Of a stretch of DNA of 7,484 nt, positions 1 to 6,020 are shown piece after piece; the first letter of the stretch is position 1, and the number at the start of each line of letters is the position of its first letter. The notes beneath the pieces were generated by a model, which saw nothing but the letters and a program-made list of their open reading frames with translations, searched no databases and had not been told where the DNA came from. The stretch is from JAUWNP01 sp034430655 (GTDB lineage: Bacteria > Chloroflexota > Anaerolineae > B4-G1). The stretch is taken from NCBI GenBank assembly GCA_034430655.1, contig DAOUEC010000142.1, forward strand, positions 1 to 7,484, written 5' to 3'. The translations under genes were made by a program, and so were the position numbers.

Positions 1-2
1 TT

Positions 3-131
3 TCTCGACTTGCGAAGGAGCAATACCTTGATGATTACCCCCATATGTGGCAAAAATGGGCTGGTACCCCGCATTTGAGCCAGATGTGGTGCTCACATAG
101 AAGTGATAGAAATTTTTGTGAACCTACTTAG
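3..131 (+). CDS. 3' end of an unidentified open frame, cut by the window edge
   Basis: An open frame enters from the left edge and ends at a TAG at 129-131, giving about 42 residues that include WQKWAGTPHLSQMW and end in RNFCEPT. The stretch is visibly more A/T-rich than the rest of the window, and it ends three bases before the convergent vWA gene's stop codon. I do not recognise the sequence. It could be the C-terminus of a transposase or another acquired gene, or an open frame by chance, since 42 codons are too few to decide. Confidence 0.25.
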   Translation, partial: SRLAKEQYLDDYPHMWQKWAGTPHLSQMWCSHRSDRNFCEPT

Positions 132-134
132 CAG

Positions 135-2516
135 CTAGAGTCCGTAGTGCAAGTGCTCGTAGCGCAGCCGCACCCCCTCAGTGGCGATACGGTCGCCGTC
201 GGAGAGCAGGTGCGGGCCGGCAAGCGGGTGCTCGTTGATCTGCACCACTTGCCCGTTGCAGGGCGTCAGTTCCACCCCGCTCCCGTCAGGTAGCGCACGG
301 ATTGTCGCCCAGAATGAACCTTCGGCGGGCAGGGGGAGTTCGGCCTGTGCTCCGCCCAGCCGCACTGACTGCCGGTTCAGCGATGACAGGTCGGTGAGGG
401 TCGGTCCGGCATAGCCGGCCGGGGCTTCCAGCACCCGCAGCCTGCCTGCCACGCGGGGCAAGCGCTGGAACCAGCGGTGGAGCCCCCAGCCCCCGAGGCC
501 CGCCAGGGGCAGCCCCACGCCCGCCATCCAGACCCATCCCGGCAGCGGGCGGCGCACGACGACCGTCGCAGTCGCCTCTCCCCAGAACGGGAGGCTGCCG
601 GTAGACTCCCCTCCCCTACTTCCCCCCCAACTTTGGGGGGGACCGAGGGGGGGCGGGGAGGGGTCAGAGAAGCCCCCCGAGGCCTCCACCGTGAGACTGT
701 AGGTGCCTGCCACCTGCGGGGCGGGCAGGACGATGGACTCACCCACGCTTCCGGTCAGCACCGTGTGCGCTATGCCGTCGGAGGAGCGGAGCGTCGCAGT
801 CAGCGGTCCGCCCATCGCCAGCGTTTCTCCGTCCACTGCCCAGTGTGTTTCCACCACAACCGGACGGCCAGCCCGCCAGGTGTCTCTGTCCTCCGGCACG
901 ACGAGTTCCAACGTCGGGTAGGGTTCGACACGCAGCCGTCCCTCCCAGGAGGCTATCTCGTGTCCCCGTACTTCACCCCACACGCGCACCAGCAGGATGC
1001 CTGCACTCGCCGGGGTCAGGGACGCGCCGTAGCGCCCATCCCCGGCCTGGGCGTCTCCCTCATGACCATCGTCCAGCAGCCGTTCTCGCCCCGGCTGCCC
1101 ATCTCCGACAACCCACTCCGCCCACACAATCGGAGGCTCCGGCGGTGCTGGCTCGAAGGCCAGGCTAAGGGTGACCGGCTGACCTAACAGTATAACCTCG
1201 GGCCATTCGTCCACGATCATTTGCGGCGCAGGCGTGGGGGAAGGGATCGCGGCTTCGCTCTGAGGCTCAGCCCGAAGGGTGGGCACAGGCGAGGGCGTCG
1301 GCGTAACTGGAGCGGGTAGATAGTCCTTCCAGACCGTCACACTGCCCTGGCCGGTCATCACCACCGCCCAGTCACCCGGCTGCGGGCGCGTGACGGCCCA
1401 GATAGCCGTCGTCGCCTGGGCCGCGTGGCGCACATCGGCGTCTCCTGCCTTTAGTGCCCGTCCGTCGGGCCGGTGGACGGTGACCGTGACCCCTGTGCTG
1501 CCTGCCCCGAGCATAGCCGAGGGGAGCCCAGTCGAAGCGCCCGCGCTGAGCCCAGTCGAAGCGCCGGGTCCGCTGACACGCACCACGAATGTGACCCGTG
1601 CCAGGTTCGGCTCAATGGTCACCACCTCGACCTGCGTTTCGCCCTCGATCTCGGCCTCGACGACCGGGCCGGCCGTCTGCACGCCGCTCAAGGTCACCAG
1701 GATGTCGTGATAGACGGTGATGAGATCGTCGGCCCGGCGTACCGGGTAGAAGCAACCCCCGGTCGCCCCGACCAGTTCCCGCCACAGGGGTCCATAGGTC
1801 GTGCCGATCTCGGGATCGGCGTCGGTGGCCTCGTTCGTGAGCAGGATGACGAAGAGACGGATTTCGTCACTGGCATACCGCCGTCCAATATGCCTCAGTT
1901 CCTCAATGACGGACTGCTGTTCAACCTCGTTGGGGTCGCTATCCCATTCCGGCTTGCCGTCGGTCAGCAAAATCACGACAGGCTGATGCCCGTCGCCGGT
2001 CCCAGCGAGCAGCGTGTCACGAGCCAATGTGAGGGCACTGGCAGGATCCGTCCAATCCATCCGCTGAGGGTCGGCGATGAGCGTCTCCATCCCGGCCCGC
2101 CGCGCCTGATCCGCCAGCGGGGTGAGGGGCACGACGAGTTGTGCCTGGCCGCCGAAGAAGACCACGCCCAGGCGGTGGGAAACCGGGCCGCTATCTACGC
2201 CCAGGTAGTTGATGAACATGTGGGCAGCCTCAATGCGCCGCAGGTCAGGGTCCGAGCCGATGCCACCTTTGTCGAACATCGAATTCGAGTTGTCCACCAC
2301 CAGGAGCACGTCGAGCCCGGTGTCGGGCCCAGTCGCACCAGCCCGTCCCACCAATACGCCCAGCAGTATACAACTCAGACAACTGAACAGCAGGATCAGG
2401 AGCAGGATGATCCCGCACCCGCGCCGGATGCGTCGCCACCAGAGAGACCGATTGCGCGGGTTCTGCAACACTTCCCAAATCATCTGAGCCGCGCGAATGA
2501 GCCACTGTCTCACCAT
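135..2516 (-). CDS. Membrane von Willebrand A protein with Ig-like middle and degenerate FHA-like cytosolic tail
   Basis: This 793-residue protein is probably a membrane-spanning metal-dependent adhesion or scaffold protein. A basic, Trp/Arg-rich N-terminus is followed by a strong membrane helix at about 33-57. The vWA domain covers about 67-265 with an intact MIDAS: D75-x-S77-x-S79, T156 and D186 (in TDGKPE). A Pro/Thr-rich linker lies at about 400-432 and a beta-sandwich, Ig-like region follows. A second membrane helix sits at about 660-680. The last ~100 residues keep the late part of an FHA fold (CNGQVVQIN, LLSDGDRI, LRYE) but show no clear Ser-x-x-His pair, so phosphothreonine binding is doubtful. 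The topology suggests the vWA domain is outside and the FHA-like tail inside. The start at 2516 was chosen because GGAGGA precedes it by 8 bases; an in-frame extension to 2597 would encode a low-complexity purine tract. Two dispersed repeats lie inside the frame. Function is unknown. It may be co-regulated with the upstream CARF genes, but a terminator-like hairpin intervenes. Confidence 0.85.
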   Translation of the reverse strand: MVRQWLIRAAQMIWEVLQNPRNRSLWWRRIRRGCGIILLLILLFSCLSCILLGVLVGRAGATGPDTGLDVLLVVDNSNSMFDKGGIGSDPDLRRIEAAHMFINYLGVDSGPVSHRLGVVFFGGQAQLVVPLTPLADQARRAGMETLIADPQRMDWTDPASALTLARDTLLAGTGDGHQPVVILLTDGKPEWDSDPNEVEQQSVIEELRHIGRRYASDEIRLFVILLTNEATDADPEIGTTYGPLWRELVGATGGCFYPVRRADDLITVYHDILVTLSGVQTAGPVVEAEIEGETQVEVVTIEPNLARVTFVVRVSGPGASTGLSAGASTGLPSAMLGAGSTGVTVTVHRPDGRALKAGDADVRHAAQATTAIWAVTRPQPGDWAVVMTGQGSVTVWKDYLPAPVTPTPSPVPTLRAEPQSEAAIPSPTPAPQMIVDEWPEVILLGQPVTLSLAFEPAPPEPPIVWAEWVVGDGQPGRERLLDDGHEGDAQAGDGRYGASLTPASAGILLVRVWGEVRGHEIASWEGRLRVEPYPTLELVVPEDRDTWRAGRPVVVETHWAVDGETLAMGGPLTATLRSSDGIAHTVLTGSVGESIVLPAPQVAGTYSLTVEASGGFSDPSPPPLGPPQSWGGSRGGESTGSLPFWGEATATVVVRRPLPGWVWMAGVGLPLAGLGGWGLHRWFQRLPRVAGRLRVLEAPAGYAGPTLTDLSSLNRQSVRLGGAQAELPLPAEGSFWATIRALPDGSGVELTPCNGQVVQINEHPLAGPHLLSDGDRIATEGVRLRYEHLHYGL
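608..663. repeat. G/C-tract dispersed repeat inside the vWA gene, copy 1
   Basis: A C-rich then G-rich segment is centred on a 20-base palindrome at 622-641 (seven C, AACTTT, seven G). The identical 20-mer recurs at 6051-6070, also followed by G-rich sequence. Here it is read in frame and encodes PPLGPPQSWGGSRGG at about residues 618-637 of the vWA protein, in the stretch before the C-terminal membrane helix. It looks like a mobile or spreading genomic repeat tolerated in a linker. Confidence 0.75.
1512..1566. repeat. In-frame tandem copies of a short dispersed repeat in the vWA gene
   Basis: An 18-base unit (GAGCCCAGTCGAAGCGCC) occurs at 1524-1541 and again at 1548-1565, a period of 24 bases, which is exactly eight codons. 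On the coding strand this gives ASTGLS and ASTGLP runs at about residues 317-335, just after the vWA domain. The unit resembles the small CTTCGAC...GCTCAGC repeats that are dispersed in many bacterial genomes. A related sequence is at 6102-6123. Confidence 0.7.
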
Positions 2517-2518
2517 CG

Positions 2519-2571
2519 CTTTTCTCCTCCCTCCTCTCTCTTCTCTCTCTCCTCTCCATTCTCCCCTCTCC
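2519..2571. repeat. Homopurine/homopyrimidine tract upstream of the vWA gene
   Basis: The plus strand is pure pyrimidine for 39 bases (2519-2557) and, after a single A at 2558, for 13 more. The minus strand is therefore a run of GGAGG- and GAGAG-type purines that contains the vWA gene's ribosome-binding site and several additional Shine-Dalgarno-like copies further upstream. The tract could form triplex DNA or simply act as an extended ribosome-loading site. Confidence 0.6.
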
Positions 2572-2604
2572 ACATTTCTGCCCACAGTATGCCACAAAAA
2601 CGAA

Positions 2605-2638
2605 AGGGTGTCGTCTGCAGATTGCAGTACGACACCCT
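2605..2638 (-). terminator. Strong hairpin, terminator-like on the minus strand
   Basis: A ten-base stem (2605-2614 with 2629-2638, AGGGTGTCGT/ACGACACCCT) is extended by five more pairs (2615-2619 with 2623-2627) around a GAT loop, with T2628 bulged. Reading the minus strand, the stem is followed by TTCGTTTTTG, so it fits an intrinsic terminator after the CARF-HTH gene. It lies 88 bases upstream of the vWA start, so it could instead be an attenuator or a regulator-binding dyad. No comparable T-tract follows on the plus strand. Confidence 0.5.
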
Positions 2639-2701
2639 ACGTATTTCTGCGGATTCCGGCGGATTTCTGCGGAAATCGTCGCAATGCGCCGCTTTCGATT
2701 G

Positions 2702-2800
2702 AGAAACCCGGTTTCTAGCTGAAAAAGGCCCCCTTTCCATACTGCAGGAGACCCCAGAAACGACGCCTGGCTTGCCCAGGCGGGAAAAACCCGGTTTCTT
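2702..2800. repeat. Two copies of an AAACCCGGTTTCT near-palindrome
   Basis: The near-palindrome AAACCCGGTTTCT occurs at 2704-2716 and again at 2787-2799, in the same orientation, 83 bases apart, in the gap between the CARF-HTH and vWA genes. The second copy directly abuts the stop codon of the CARF-HTH gene. Between them is otherwise unremarkable sequence with one hairpin. The motif resembles short interspersed palindromes common in Chloroflexota and cyanobacteria, and no function is evident. Confidence 0.55.
2764..2782 (-). terminator. Short GC hairpin just after the CARF-HTH gene
   Basis: CGCCTGG at 2764-2770 pairs with CCAGGCG at 2776-2782 around a five-base loop, 17 bases past the stop codon on the minus strand. 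The bases after it on that strand (TCGTTTCT) form only a weak T-tract, so termination here is uncertain. The larger hairpin at 2605-2638 is the better terminator candidate. Confidence 0.3.
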
Positions 2801-3714
2801 TACGGGGGAGGGGCCCTCAAGTGGGGATACTGCTCGAAGAAGCCGGCGAACTGCTGCATCACGATGCCACGGTTGACCGGCGCATCGTAGCCGAAGAAAC
2901 TATGCATCTTGCCGTAGATGTGGCGCAAGTGGGTGCTGACGGTGCGTTCTGAGACGTGGCGGCCCGAGTGCTGCGCCAGCCGGGCGGCAATCTCGCGGTC
3001 GGTGCCGCCGTGCGTCACAAAATCCTCGACTACACGCCACTCCGCAGGGGTCAGAACTTCCGTCAGGAACTCCTCGCGTTGCCGGTCGGCCTGGCGTTCT
3101 ACCAACTGCTCCTGGGCCGCGATGGCGCGGAAGGGGTCTTGCTCACGCACCAATGCCGTCAGGGCGGGAGAGATGGTGCTCCAGCGCAATACAGGAATTG
3201 GCACCAGGGCCGCGTCGAAGCGACTGTGCCTGTGCATCAGATCGGTGCGCTCAAACTCCTCCGTGGAGAGGATGTGCCACAGCCGGTCATCGGCGTCAAA
3301 GAGGATTTGGGCGGTGGCTGCTCCGTAGACCACCATGCTGTTGCGCCCCCCGGCGATGCTGAGGTGGACTCTTTTCCTTGCTTGCTTCTGTTCCAGCACG
3401 ACGCGATAGATGGTTCGGAAGGCCCCGCTGGCGTCCTCCTCGGTGCGGATGTCGCGCACCGGGCGGTCTTCTGGAGTAAGGATGGGTACCTCGTGATATG
3501 AGCAACGCCGACCGCCGTAGCGATTGCGGTGAAATTCGGCTCGCAACCGTTCCAGCGCCTTGGCAATGAGCCCCTTGGCCGCCGTGTGAACGACGTGAAC
3601 CTCGTCCACCGCGATACCTTCATCCACAGCCAGCAGGTCCAGTGCCAGCGTAATCACCTGCGGCTGGGTGCCCAGCGTGGCGACGAGTACTTCATGGCGT
3701 GCGATCACTGCCAT
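2800..3714 (-). CDS. CARF (NE0113-type) protein with C-terminal LuxR-type helix-turn-helix
   Basis: A 304-residue predicted cOA-responsive DNA-binding protein. The CARF domain spans about 6-170: an opening strand LVATLGTQPQV, DIRTEED at about 88-94, and the ligand-loop motif HLSIAGGRNSM at about 117-127. This is the pattern of the Cas_NE0113 CRISPR-associated family, where the loop is usually GGRK; here the lysine is asparagine. A charged helical linker (about 195-218) leads to a GerE/LuxR-like helix-turn-helix at about 221-275, with LTPAEWRVVEDF, DREIAARL and ERTVSTHLRHIYGKM. The ATG shares one base with the stop of the upstream membrane CARF gene (TGATG), so translation is probably coupled; a GTG one codon earlier is the alternative start. 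AAGGAG lies just upstream but very close. The likely role is to switch transcription of this locus or other defence genes when cOA binds. Ligand and targets are unknown. Confidence 0.82.
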   Translation of the reverse strand: MAVIARHEVLVATLGTQPQVITLALDLLAVDEGIAVDEVHVVHTAAKGLIAKALERLRAEFHRNRYGGRRCSYHEVPILTPEDRPVRDIRTEEDASGAFRTIYRVVLEQKQARKRVHLSIAGGRNSMVVYGAATAQILFDADDRLWHILSTEEFERTDLMHRHSRFDAALVPIPVLRWSTISPALTALVREQDPFRAIAAQEQLVERQADRQREEFLTEVLTPAEWRVVEDFVTHGGTDREIAARLAQHSGRHVSERTVSTHLRHIYGKMHSFFGYDAPVNRGIVMQQFAGFFEQYPHLRAPPP

Positions 3715-4667
3715 CACTCCTTCTCCGACCGGGGGCGGCCGTCGTATTCTGCTCCGCTGCCCTTGAGCACCGCGTCCACGTCCACCAGCACCGGCGCCAA
3801 CTCCCCCTCCGGCACCGGCTCACCCTTCCAGTCCCGGTCGCTGCTCATATACTCCATCTTGCGGCCCGGCGAGAGGCAGGCCAACGCGATGCCGATAGTC
3901 ATCAGTTTGGTGCCGCCGGTGATGTCGGCGATGACGTGGTGCGACCGGTAGACCGCTTCCTGGCGGAAGATGCGGTCCACGATCTCGTAGATGGCGTCGT
4001 AGGCTGTGGGGGCGACGGTGTAGGCCTCGCCCGTATGCAGGGAGACGCTCTGCCCGCCCGGCAGGCGGCGCACAAACGCCTCCAGGATAGGCACCGTTGC
4101 CACAGAACCGAGCGGTTCATCCTCGGCATCCCCACCATGCGTGGTGATCAGCCAGCAATCGTGCAAGACCCCGCCCTCCAGGTGATACCGGATCGCCGCC
4201 AGTTGCGGCCACAGGCTGGAGTGCCGAAGCCGCAACCGTTCCAGGCCAGCCTCGACCTGCTCGGGCATGTCGCTCTTGATCAGCGCCAGTGCCTGCCCCA
4301 CCTCTCGTTGCGATAGCGGCGTGAAGGGGCGATACGGCCCCAGCAGCAGGATCAGCCCCCGGTGTGGCCGGGGCGGGCGCAGGGTGAGCGTGAGGCTGTA
4401 CCGGGCGGCAGCCACGCGCGACGCGATGCTGTACCCGACCACCACCACCGCGAAGGCAACCAGCGGCAGCAGCAACTGCAGGGGAAAGCCCAGCAGCGTG
4501 CGCGGCCCCAGCCAGGCGCCAACGAAAGCGGCCAGGATCTCCACGCCGAACACGCCGATGAGAAACACGATCAGCGTCCACCAGGGCTGCTCGGGCGAGA
4601 CCCCGGTTAGGTAGTACAATGCACGCCGGATGGGCGATCTGTTCACGATCTTCCGTTTTTGTTTCAT
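3714..4667 (-). CDS. Membrane-anchored CARF protein (two TM helices), candidate cOA-gated membrane effector
   Basis: 317 residues. A basic N-terminus (KQKRK, then RR at 14-15) precedes two hydrophobic segments at about 29-51 and 59-83, followed by Arg-rich sequence, so by the positive-inside rule both ends and the sensor domain should be cytoplasmic. The CARF domain covers about 103-300: LILLLGPYRP as first strand, DCWLITTHGG, then the hallmark VIADITGGTKLMTIGIALA at about 245-263 and MEYMSSDRDW at 271-280. DITGGTK is the classic nucleotide-binding loop of CARF proteins of type III CRISPR systems. The layout recalls Cam1, a CARF membrane protein that depolarises the host membrane on cA4 binding, but Cam1 is smaller and has a single helix, so this is probably a distinct branch. 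Its start has a poor Shine-Dalgarno sequence (AGAAG adjacent to the ATG), and an 18-base dyad lies just upstream. It overlaps the CARF-HTH gene by one base. Confidence 0.82.
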   Translation of the reverse strand: MKQKRKIVNRSPIRRALYYLTGVSPEQPWWTLIVFLIGVFGVEILAAFVGAWLGPRTLLGFPLQLLLPLVAFAVVVVGYSIASRVAAARYSLTLTLRPPRPHRGLILLLGPYRPFTPLSQREVGQALALIKSDMPEQVEAGLERLRLRHSSLWPQLAAIRYHLEGGVLHDCWLITTHGGDAEDEPLGSVATVPILEAFVRRLPGGQSVSLHTGEAYTVAPTAYDAIYEIVDRIFRQEAVYRSHHVIADITGGTKLMTIGIALACLSPGRKMEYMSSDRDWKGEPVPEGELAPVLVDVDAVLKGSGAEYDGRPRSEKE

Positions 4668-4672
4668 CTTCT

Positions 4673-4690
4673 AACCGTTCTCGAAAGGTT
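4673..4690. promoter_or_regulatory. Operator-like dyad immediately upstream of the membrane CARF gene
   Basis: AACCGTTCTCGAAAGGTT is symmetric at 14 of 18 positions (AACC.TTC..GAA.GGTT) and ends five bases before the ATG of the membrane CARF gene, overlapping where its ribosome would land. The size and symmetry suit a LuxR-type dimer site, and the next gene encodes a LuxR-type helix-turn-helix protein. That it is an operator is inference. Confidence 0.3.
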
Positions 4691-4740
4691 CAAATCGCGC
4701 CCAATCGCCGTCTGTCGCACTGGGGCAAATCCCAGCCTCC

Positions 4741-4951
4741 CCAACCTGGCGTGAGCGTATCGCATTTGGGATAGATGGTCGCGAACTGCCCGCCGATGAT
4801 TGAAATCACCGGCTGGTACCACGAAGTGCGTTGAAAACGCACTGGCGGAACCTGTTTCCAACAGGTTTTGAGTATCAGCGGGGTGTTTCAACGCTCCGCA
4901 TGGTGGCGGTAGGCCGCTCTGTCCCCAGCGTGATACGCTCACACCTGGCTA
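4741..4951. repeat. Foldback-like element with imperfect terminal inverted repeats and internal hairpins
   Basis: The ends of this 211-base segment are inverted copies: about 4741-4779 and 4913-4951 match over roughly two thirds of 39 positions, with the core GTGAGCGTATC perfect (4751-4761 against 4931-4941). Inside are a TGATT/AATCA stem (4797-4808), an AGTGCGTT/AACGCACT stem with a GAA loop (4825-4843), and an AACCTGTT/AACAGGTT stem with a TCC loop (4849-4867). The right end reaches the stop codon of the SAVED gene. It could be a MITE-like element, a dispersed repeat family or a structured RNA. It fills most of the 281-base gap between the SAVED and CARF genes, and I see no credible gene in it. 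Confidence 0.5.
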
Positions 4952-6013
4952 GTCCAGTTGGTCGAGCACCAGTACCGGGTGCAGGGCCTGTTCGCTCTTG
5001 AACCAATTATACACCGTGATAGCCGACTGCGTTCCCAGCCCCACGCCTAGCACAAACGCCAGAGCGACCGGGCAACTCAGCGCCAGGTGAATCCGCCTCA
5101 CCTCCGCCTGGCCAATCAGCCCCAGCAGTACATCCACCACTTCTCGTGCCACCAGGAGCCAGTCGTCATCGGCGGTCAGCACACCAGGACGAGCGCTGCG
5201 GATGTGCACGACCCCACTGTGGACTGCCTGGGCTACCCTCTCTACATCCCCGCGCGGATCATGACGCGCCAGGAAGAGCGACACGTAGACCTCCTGTGTC
5301 ATCTCCTCCGGCTGCTCGACGGTGATATACTGGTAGGGCTGTTCTACTTGCTTCCCCAGTCGCACCCGCAGTGGTTCCCTTCGCCTCCGCTCAGGGCAGG
5401 CCTTTTGGCGCGGTGAGTTGACCACTGGGATATACGGTCCACCCGGCTCACCGGGCTGATGGTGGTAGACTACCAGCCGATGGTGCGTTCCCACAGCCGC
5501 GCCGAGGCCCACCGCCAGCGCCGCAGGGCAGCGCAGAAATATGTGAAAGACATGCTGTTCGCCTAGTTTGTGGGCCAGGCGGTGGACGCGCAAGCCGAAT
5601 CGCCGCACTGCCTGCCGCCACTCCTCCTGCTCGCCCGGCAGAGCCGTGTCGCGCCACAGCGCCCACTCGTCCTGCGCCACCCCGAAGCGGGAGACGAACT
5701 CCCGCTCGTCAAACCCTTCCTGGCGCACGGCTCGTGCCACGTCTCCGATCATCGCACTGTAGGCATCGAGCACACTTCCCTCCGGCATCTCCGGGGGCGG
5801 CACGAACACGACCAGAGGGACGTGCCGCTCACGCGCCAGTTTGAGCTCGCCGTTCACTGTCCCCACGATGTCCACCACGAGCAGGATGGCTATCATTCCC
5901 CATACCACTTTCCAGAACCACGCGATAGGGCTCCAGAAAGTGGCGCTGATCCCTACCAGCGCCAGAATGGGTTCCCATTTGTCTTGCCATACCCGTTTGG
6001 CGATCTCAAGCAT
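4949..6013 (-). CDS. Membrane-anchored SAVED protein, predicted cyclic-oligonucleotide sensor
   Basis: 354 residues. Residues 15-53 are hydrophobic and Trp-rich and probably form two closely spaced membrane helices. The rest is a SAVED domain, which is built as two fused CARF-like halves, and the hallmark appears twice: HIFLRCPAALAVGLG at 157-171 with LVVYHHQ and YIPVV, and IHLALSCPVALAFVLG at 308-323 with ITVYNW and PVLVL. SAVED domains bind cyclic tri- or tetranucleotides in CBASS and type III CRISPR systems. No nuclease, protease or TIR domain is present, so the membrane segment is the only visible effector, as in TM-SAVED (Cap14-like) proteins. The start at 6013 was chosen because an in-frame extension to 6097 would only translate a dispersed G/C repeat (LPPQSWGG...). 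Its ribosome site is G-rich and unclear. Residues 203-216 (KACPERRRR...) come from another dispersed repeat inserted in frame between the two halves. Confidence 0.85.
   Translation of the reverse strand: MLEIAKRVWQDKWEPILALVGISATFWSPIAWFWKVVWGMIAILLVVDIVGTVNGELKLARERHVPLVVFVPPPEMPEGSVLDAYSAMIGDVARAVRQEGFDEREFVSRFGVAQDEWALWRDTALPGEQEEWRQAVRRFGLRVHRLAHKLGEQHVFHIFLRCPAALAVGLGAAVGTHHRLVVYHHQPGEPGGPYIPVVNSPRQKACPERRRREPLRVRLGKQVEQPYQYITVEQPEEMTQEVYVSLFLARHDPRGDVERVAQAVHSGVVHIRSARPGVLTADDDWLLVAREVVDVLLGLIGQAEVRRIHLALSCPVALAFVLGVGLGTQSAITVYNWFKSEQALHPVLVLDQLD
5374..5402. repeat. Dispersed repeat inserted in frame in the SAVED gene
   Basis: On the coding strand the segment reads GCCTGCCCTGAGCGGAGGCG then AAGGGAAC, which resembles the widespread TGAGCG..GTCGAAGGG small repeats. 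It encodes a Cys/Arg-rich run (ACPERRRREP, about residues 205-214) in the loop joining the two SAVED halves. The family assignment is from memory of the pattern, not a search. Confidence 0.5.
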
Positions 6014-6020
6014 CGTGAAC

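Noticed and set aside
2517..2597. N-terminal extension of the vWA protein to 2597
   Set aside because: The extension encodes the purine tract as Arg/Glu/Gly low complexity, and the downstream ATG has GGAGGA at ideal spacing.
1473..2702. Long plus-strand open frame opposite the vWA gene
   Set aside because: It is antisense to a gene with a complete MIDAS vWA domain and membrane helices. The frame is a by-product of GC-rich codon use and reads through the dispersed repeats and the pyrimidine tract.
4797..4867. Possible CRISPR repeats in the SAVED-CARF gap
   Set aside because: The hairpins differ in sequence and there is no regular repeat-spacer period, so no array is supported in this window.
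4664..4942. Minus-strand open frame of 92 codons in the gap between the SAVED and CARF genes
   Set aside because: It is a translation of the foldback element and its hairpins, has only a GTG start at the repeat edge, no good ribosome site, and a composition unlike the neighbouring proteins.
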